NCBI GenBank assembly: GCA_963681505.1 | Contig: OY811971.1 | Location: 12,171,232-12,235,231, forward strand | Source: Eunapius fragilis | Lineage: Eukaryota; Porifera; Demospongiae; Spongillida; Spongillidae | Reading direction: 5' to 3' | DNA: 64,000 bases | In this document: positions 57,731-64,000 of the stretch, in pieces | How the letters are laid out: the number at the start of each line of letters is the position of its first letter | Position numbering within the stretch: position 1 is the first letter of the stretch | The notes under the pieces: model-generated | Told to the model about the DNA's origin: nothing | Databases searched by the model: none | Seen by the model: the letters and a program-made list of their open reading frames with translations, nothing else | Made by a program: the position numbers and the translations under genes

Positions 57731-59837
57731 GGCGCACCTATTAAAAATCGGTTGTCATGTAAATTACACCGATAACAGAGAACCTACAAGTAAGATGATC
57801 AAGCATTCTTGAAGTGGCATCAAAAACCTTTAAACAGTATGGTAAGAATGGAAATGGTACAAATTAAAAATAGTAATGACACACATTTATACGTCCATAA
57901 ATACACACATTCACACACAATTAGCATGTATTTATAGACTGCTCCACACCCAGACACACATATACATGCACACAAACAGATGTCCATACACACAGACACA
58001 CACACTTGCACATACACAAACAAGTGTCAACACACAGGCATAGACACAGACATACACACATGGTACGCATATATACACGTCACATATAGTTCTAGTCGGT
58101 TGAAAGACAGGAGATAAGCTCCTGCCTAAATGTGAGATTTAGTGGCTACACATGGCAGCAGATTTATAAGGGAGTGAAGGTGTTATTGAGTCAGCATTCT
58201 AAGTGCACGTTGTGTCTTGCAATTTACCTTGTGATGGTGTGTCCAGAGTATATACGGATGATGGTGGATCTGACCAGAAGAAGCCATTGTAACCTGTGCA
58301 TGATGAGCAGTGTAGTTAGGAAGGTTTTTGCGCCAGTTTTTTCCTTCAGATGGTTTTTCCACGGGTTCTTTCCGAGATCAGGTGCGCTCACCTGTTCTAA
58401 ATAGAGTTAGTTAGGTTTTATTTATGCCCATTGCTCTTATATATGCGTATGTTGTATGTGTGGTCTTATGTGGAACACAGTGCTGTCGTGCTGCAAGGAT
58501 CTGGTTACTGGTGGTGGAGAGGTGGAACAATCTGTTATGGGTTTTTGTTTGTGTTTGTGTATTCTATGTTGGAGTGTAATGCTGCTGATGTGCTAATAGT
58601 TGCTGGCACCAAAGGTCAAGAGGGAGAGGGATGTGGTAACAATAACCATGCATGTAAGGCAAGTGAAAGGAGTACCACCACGATGCACCTTGAAAATAAA
58701 ATAACCAGATATAATTACTCTTTGGAGGATGGCTCTTGCATTCGATCCTATTTAGCAATAAAGATACATTTGAGTTTGGCAGTCACTAGTGGTTAATAAT
58801 TAGAAACCTCTATCCCAGGCCTCATTTCATTGGATTATCCTGCACTCCAGTGCATCAAGACTGCACCATCCATTGCTCCCACTTGTAGGATTTAGTGGTG
58901 AGCTCATTATAACAGTGATGTTCAGGGATACGGATCTTCCAAGACCCCAATTTTGCACTAGGATATCCAGCAGTTTGAGACTGCTATGATCGGGAAGGAG
59001 CCCACTGCCAGCTTCCAAGGACTAACACATTTGCTTAATATAAGAGAAAATGCCAGAGCCATTCTCCATATAGTGTAGAGCCAAACTTGTGTTTATAAAT
59101 ACTTCCTTTGTCATCCATAACATAGTGATGCATTCACTTTACAATACCTTACAATAAGTTGGTTGCGAATACTTCTGATGACAAGTGCTACAGTGAGTGG
59201 TAGCTTCTATGTTTGAAAACACGAGGGCCAGGAGCAGCACTCCTGCATGCTGAAAGATACAAATACACAGGGTCAATATAAGCAGTGTGTATATAGATAT
59301 ATAGGATGTAGTGTGTGCGAAGGGAATTTGTAAGTTATATCGATCTGTATAGTTAGACTTCGATTTTGCGATCGAATTCCACACTGAATCAGTGGCGTTC
59401 AGGATATCAGGTCAGGCCTGATATAAGAAAAATTGGGGGGGGAAGGGGGGGGGGTGCTGTCTGCTTCTGGTCCGATAAGAAAAGTGGGGCCTTCGTTTGG
59501 CACACAGCAAATACACTGTATGTTATCGTCAATAATCATCGTGTTGGGTTCCGTTTATACTGCATGCGCAGGGTCAAAATCAATTTTTGATTTCATAGAT
59601 GCTTAAAGCACACCTGCGTATAAGATACTGTTCTGTCAATCATGCGATCATTTTACAAGTGATTTTAAATCAATTATGAAATCAATCGCGGTCTTTGACA
59701 TGTGCTGAACGTCGCATGCAAGGCGGTGTAGGTTATTAACGTGTAAGGATATGAAAAATTCCCACAAGTATATGCACACAAGAATTTGAATATGCACGGT
59801 TGGTAGTACGATATAAAAATACTCACTGGTGTATCGA

Positions 59838-60200
59838 AAACGTGCTTATATAAACGGTGACGCTTGCGGATTACAATATACTACTCCGGCGTGCATGTAT
59901 TCGCAAAAATATACGGTAATGATAAAACTAACGTTTGCACTGTGGTGCCTATAAAAACAGTGACGTATTCGACACTTGCGGATTCTTGAATATACGCAGG
60001 CTTATACTACTTAGGTGTATATTTCAATTATACGCAAAAATATACAGTATCGTAAAACTAACGTTTTGCAGTGCGGTGTCTATATAAACAGTGACGTAAT
60101 TAACACATGCGTATTCTTGAATATACGCCGTCGTATACTTAAAATATACTACACACGCGTATATTTTGAGTATTCTTCAATATACGCAAAAATATACAGT
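59838..60200. repeat. Subterminal repeats of the CACTA-like element
   Basis: Three degenerate copies of a roughly 100-bp block contain ATAAACAGTGACGTAATT-like and ATTCTTGAATATACGC-like segments. Tandem short motifs near the termini are typical binding sites in CACTA elements. Confidence 0.55.
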
Positions 60201-60562
60201 ATCGTATAACTAACTTTTTGCACTGTGTGATCTTCCATTAATCCAGTTTACTGTGAATTATCCTAATATCAACTGGAGTGTACCCGTTAGTGTTGATATA
60301 GCAACCCATTTTCTCTTGTACCTTGAATTGTGGTCTTCTTCAGATGGTTATTTCACTGTCACATGTTTTAAACTGTTCCGATCTAGTTCCGGTCTCTGTA
60401 CCTAGTCTGATCTGTAAGTTGTGTGTAGTTGAACCTATTGCTATTAATTAGCTGTGATCATTCATGAGTTGATTTTTTGATTCTTTATTCGTGATTGGTG
60501 CTCACTCAGCCAAGATTTTCATATCCTGACTTTAGAAAAGCTAATTATGTACCTATTAGATC

Positions 60563-61270
60563 ATATCTATATAGCATTGATTGTTTTCTGATACTTCCAA
60601 ATTTGTTTGCAAGTCAAAGACTTTTGGTCCATGATTTCCAGCATCATGACTATGTGCATTGCAAAGTTCATCCCTTTGCGTACCTACAGTATTGAGAGTT
60701 AGTTTTGGTATCCGCTGTTTTTATGTCCAGACAGTACGAAGTGACGTGGCTGTCAATCGATTTCTTACTGCACAAGAATAAAGAATTATATCGAGCAGAA
60801 ATTTACCCGAATTGTATTCTTACATTAATTCTAAGGTAAAGCATTCGGGTGGTATTCCTCCTTTACAAAAATATTTTGCTTCAGTATTTACAATTAAAGG
60901 ATGATGGAACTTTACCATGCTTTCCTTTGTGAATACCTGATAAGAAATTGATTTCATCTGAAGTGGAGCCTAGGGGTGGCATCTTATAATTCCCCACTCT
61001 ATATGATATCCCCCCAGCCCTACAGCATGACAGGATGGTTTAGGTGTTGGTTCTTTTGTCGCAGCCGCAACTGTGATTATTGACAAATAATTGCTCGATG
61101 AATGTACTTAAAAGTATCGCGATATAGACGATATCGGCAACAAGTCCATATCGCGGCATGCAGCACTGGATATACATGCATGTATAAAAAAATTATTGCC
61201 AATATAATATGCATCTTCATGAATGGCATGTTGGGTTGGATATATGCATGCGTACATAAATCAGTAGTCA
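60563..61270. other. Intergenic sequence downstream of the receptor gene
   Basis: No gene or repeat recognised. It is A/T-rich with short ATGCATG-type palindromes. Confidence 0.5.
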
Positions 61271-62347
61271 TTAAGCTTCATCTGCTAGGCTCCCATCCGG
61301 TAAGGCAAAACGAGTGGTATTTTTCATAAACGACGGAGACTCGTGGTGAAAAGTGGGACGAGTATTGCTTCCGCGGTTCGCGGCCTTGTTAGCGTTCTCC
61401 GCGGCTTTCTTGCTGCATAGACGAGCCACGGCGATGTGCGATATAAGGGTGACACCAGAGGCCATACTCCAGAGAGAGACGAATACCGCGTTAGTGAAGG
61501 GCACCGCTTTACTCTGGGAAGGGCGCCTGGCACCGTATATATCCAGTGTGATGACAGGTATCACAAAGACGAAGAAGAGTAGCGGGAATGCGGCCAGAGG
61601 AAGGAGCTGTTTGAGGGCCTTCCACAGTTGGTCTCCTTCGTGGAGCGGCTCGTAGCCAGTCCTCCAGCACATAGTGCAAGACAGTTTCACCACCATGACA
61701 ATCATGGCAAAGGATGCCGCCAATAGGATGACCATTGCTGGACCGTCGAAGAGGGCAAACCGCTCAATGTGGCCGTTCCATTCGCTGTTGGTGATGTAGC
61801 ACCGGCGGTTGGGGCTTAGGCCGTACGTGCCGGTCAACAGGGGTACCGAGGCTATAAGAGCGGGAACGAACACGGAGGTGGGAACGTAGAGCGCTTCGAG
61901 CTTCCTTGGGTTTTTATAGAGCACGGCGAGGCAGAAGAGGTGAAGCGTCACCCACAGGGTGAGGAGCAGCTTCGTCCATTGGGTGTACACGACCAACCAT
62001 CCGATTGCAGTACACGCCTTAGCGTACGGGCTCTCTGTGCCGTCGTCGTTGATGAAAATCGTTTCCAACGTTTCAACTGTTGCGAAGGCCAACGCAGCCA
62101 CCACCTGGTAGAGGGCTAGTCGGTAGACAACCTTTCCGAAGAGCTTCAGGTAGAACACTAAGAAGATGGCCAAAGTACACACTAGTGCGGACACTCCATT
62201 TGTTGTACAAAAAAACACGACCTGAAACCAGTTGTCGCTGGAGTTGCTGGAGTTAGGCATGTGGGGGCGTTTCCATTTGGAGTACTTGTAAGGTGTATTA
62301 TCTAATATATGGGATACAGCTAGTAATTTCGTGATATAAAAATCCAT
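61271..62347 (-). CDS. Seven-transmembrane receptor (GPCR-like), intronless
   Basis: An open frame of 358 residues. Seven hydrophobic spans are clear: about 41-69, 73-98, 113-144, 153-176, 198-222, 246-271 and 282-310. A cysteine at the top of helix 3 (C112) and one in extracellular loop 2 (C183) form the usual GPCR disulfide pair. The tail is basic (CSKKAAENANKAANR). I see no DRY motif after helix 3 and no NPxxY in helix 7, so it is not a standard rhodopsin-class receptor. It may belong to a cAMP-receptor-like or lineage-specific group. An alternative start at residue 30 (62260) would place two NSS glycosylation sites at the amino terminus and is quite plausible. G+C is higher than in its surroundings, consistent with a real coding exon. 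Confidence 0.85.
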   Translation of the reverse strand: MDFYITKLLAVSHILDNTPYKYSKWKRPHMPNSSNSSDNWFQVVFFCTTNGVSALVCTLAIFLVFYLKLFGKVVYRLALYQVVAALAFATVETLETIFINDDGTESPYAKACTAIGWLVVYTQWTKLLLTLWVTLHLFCLAVLYKNPRKLEALYVPTSVFVPALIASVPLLTGTYGLSPNRRCYITNSEWNGHIERFALFDGPAMVILLAASFAMIVMVVKLSCTMCWRTGYEPLHEGDQLWKALKQLLPLAAFPLLFFVFVIPVITLDIYGARRPSQSKAVPFTNAVFVSLWSMASGVTLISHIAVARLCSKKAAENANKAANRGSNTRPTFHHESPSFMKNTTRFALPDGSLADEA

Positions 62348-64000
62348 TGGGTTTGAATCGTTATAAAGTCCGATCGGTAAACGCTACCGACCATACATCG
62401 AGGACATTGTTATGACTCTCCTAGGGAAGCGCCACCTTAAATAGGAAAAATACGGCGACCCCACTAAAAATCATGGCAAATGTCTATGGGAAGATATGCG
62501 GAAATATTCGTTGATTCGCAAACCGCGACTTCTGACTTTTGGCTCATTTCTGGATATGTTTTTATAAATGCATGGGACACAAAACTTTGCCGTTAACTGT
62601 TCATCAGTTTAAAATACTGTCTATAGGGCTGCAAGACACACGTTTTGGTTGTCACATCATTTATATCTTGTAACGGTTGACTATAGCAATTTCACATGTA
62701 CAGATGAAATGTAGCTATTATAGTTTGGTGTCTACCTATGAATAAGTAAGAATGCAGCTCTCACTAATCGAGTCGGACGTACCATTTGAATTTGTGATTT
62801 TTTTCGGACGTACCATTTGAATTTGTGATTTTTGTCCTGCGAAGTTAATTTTTTGGCTTTGCTATTTAAATAATTTCTTAATCAGTGTTGAGTGTATATG
62901 TGAATTGAAGAAGTAATGCACACCGAAGTTATGTACACCGACCAAGCAATGTCTATGTTCTATATGTTGTTAACCTTGGCCATTATATAAGTAGTTATGC
63001 ATCATTGGGGATCTGTTGCAATATTTCTAAAACCTTGCTGGAACACATAAGTGTTAAACGGATTTCAATACCGAGTACATAATTATAGCTTTATGAATCA
63101 TACTCTATAGGAAAAACGTGTGTGACTTCTAATCCAGGGATGGGGCAGGTTGTCACATATGCACTGCTTCACTTTGCCTGCATATAATTTAAATACTGAA
63201 TACTTTTTACTGAAAAGAAAAACTGAAATAGCCATTATGTAGCCAGAAGATCATAGATGATTTAAGATTATTGAAAAAATTAATTAAAACCTTTGCTGAA
63301 TAAGGGCACTATATGGAATATCGAAGTTGTCCGGTCTCCCTACCGCCAATTCAACGGTTATTTTAAAACTGACATGCATGTACAATACTTTGTGCATGTA
63401 ACGTTATTGTACATGTACACGTAAGTTCACTAAATTAAATGTAATATGATGCTTTATGATATTATGCCAAAGCATACATGCATGCGCGCACGTGCAGTGA
63501 TGCATGTGTTTGTAACAGTGGGCGTACTATGATACTAGACTGTTAGTAGTAAAGTTGTGTCCCGCAAGGAGTATAGCGAGTTGACTCCCACTAGCGGCAC
63601 AGCACGGCAATTATACAAACTGTTGACATATATACGTTACTGAAAGAGCTAGTGCATAATGTTAACGTTTCACGCACATGCATGTATACACTCTCTCCTC
63701 TAGGCTGAAATTCATGTATACCTCTATAACCTCGATGGCATTTAACAATGACATTATTGATATATGTTAGCTGCCCAGCGGCCTTGCCGCTAGATATAGC
63801 CAACACAGCGAAAAATGTGACAGTCATACACACACAGTTCAACACTGAGACAGCACAAAACGTATGGTTCCACACTGTCATTTATAGGCGACGAAAATCC
63901 ACGCAGAATCGGCACGAGCTATCCTTCTGGGTGTAGCTAAAACCAGGAGCAGGAGTATCTATCTAAAACTTAAGCGTCAGTCTGAAACCCGTTTGACAAT
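62348..64000. other. Sequence upstream of the receptor gene, no gene recognised
   Basis: A/T-rich with TACATG-type short palindromes (63370-63425). The 62778-62838 tandem repeat lies here. The small minus-strand frame at 63591-63881 shows no family feature. Confidence 0.5.
62778..62838. repeat. 30-bp tandem duplication
   Basis: TCGGACGTACCATTTGAATT followed by TGTGATTTTT occurs twice in succession. Confidence 0.95.

Larger units (their letters stand above)
56859..60227. mobile_element. 3.37-kb CACTA-like transposon with 3-bp TGA target duplication
   Basis: Copy A has CATTACTGATCTTCC. Copy B has the same sequence interrupted, with TGA at both sides (56856-56858 and 60228-60230). The ends are inverted repeats: CACTGTGCAAAAAGTGTG on the left and CACAGTGCAAAAAGTTAG as the complement of the right, then GTTATACGATACTGTATA on both. 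A 3-bp duplication and CACT-type ends fit the EnSpm/CACTA group, though PIF/Harbinger also makes 3-bp duplications. The inside includes (CA)n-rich DNA (57880-58060), G-runs (59430-59460) and subterminal repeats. Confidence 0.75.
41134..60562. repeat. Segmental duplication, copy B (19.4 kb with insertions)
   Basis: It matches copy A in the same orientation in the pieces 41134-42673, 44880-45433, 46599-49090, 51395-56858 and 60228-60562. The intervening parts are insertions or replacements absent from copy A. The secreted-protein gene here is frameshifted, while the Ginger1-like element is better preserved than in copy A. Confidence 0.9.

Noticed and set aside
57880..58060. CA-rich minus-strand frame of Cys/Val repeats
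   Set aside because: Simple-sequence artefact within the CACTA-like element.
63591..63881. Small hydrophobic minus-strand frame near the right edge
   Set aside because: No family resemblance and biased by short repeats. Not convincing.

Overview
The window is animal nuclear DNA. It has spliced genes with GT-AG (and one GC-AG) introns, TATA boxes, and a dense load of Ty3/gypsy retroelements and cut-and-paste transposons. The secreted cysteine-rich protein at 29.4 kb belongs to a domain type I associate with sponges and cnidarians, so an early-branching marine invertebrate, most likely a demosponge, is my inference. I recognise only three host genes: a mu-class glutathione S-transferase (plus strand, eight exons visible between 1737 and 22959), a secreted cysteine-rich protein present as one intact and one frameshifted copy (29358-30281 and 47493-48406), and an intronless seven-transmembrane receptor (61271-62347, minus strand). 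The 5' exons of the GST lie left of the window.

Region 1-23 kb is the GST gene. Exons at 1.7-3.1 kb and 22.4-23.0 kb flank a 19.3-kb intron full of repeats. In order these are: a foldback palindrome, two minisatellites, a hairpin-bearing element, and three broken minus-strand Ty3/gypsy elements. One of the gypsy elements is split by a 6.65-kb ISL2EU-type (IS4EU) DNA transposon (10441-17089). That transposon has about 70-bp terminal inverted repeats. It encodes a THAP-DDE transposase on the plus strand, whose linker has become a roughly 119-copy 21-bp minisatellite, and a convergent SAP/SWIM/YqaJ-nuclease gene on the minus strand.

Region 25.7-60.6 kb is a tandem segmental duplication. Copy A (25732-37281) and copy B (41134-60562) are separated by two gypsy remnants. 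Each copy carries the secreted-protein gene and a decayed Ginger1-like transposon (Ty3-type integrase, GPY/F tail, Ulp1 protease, PHD finger). Copy B is longer because of later insertions: a 2.2-kb hairpin element, a 1.2-kb TIR element and a 3.4-kb CACTA-like element. Copy A preserves the empty sites, so the ends of these elements can be placed almost to the base.

Region 60.6-64 kb holds the receptor gene and otherwise unremarkable sequence. The host genes do not appear to act together. What organises the window is successive nested insertion and duplication of mobile DNA around a few ordinary genes. All family calls come from reading motifs by eye; no database search was run.
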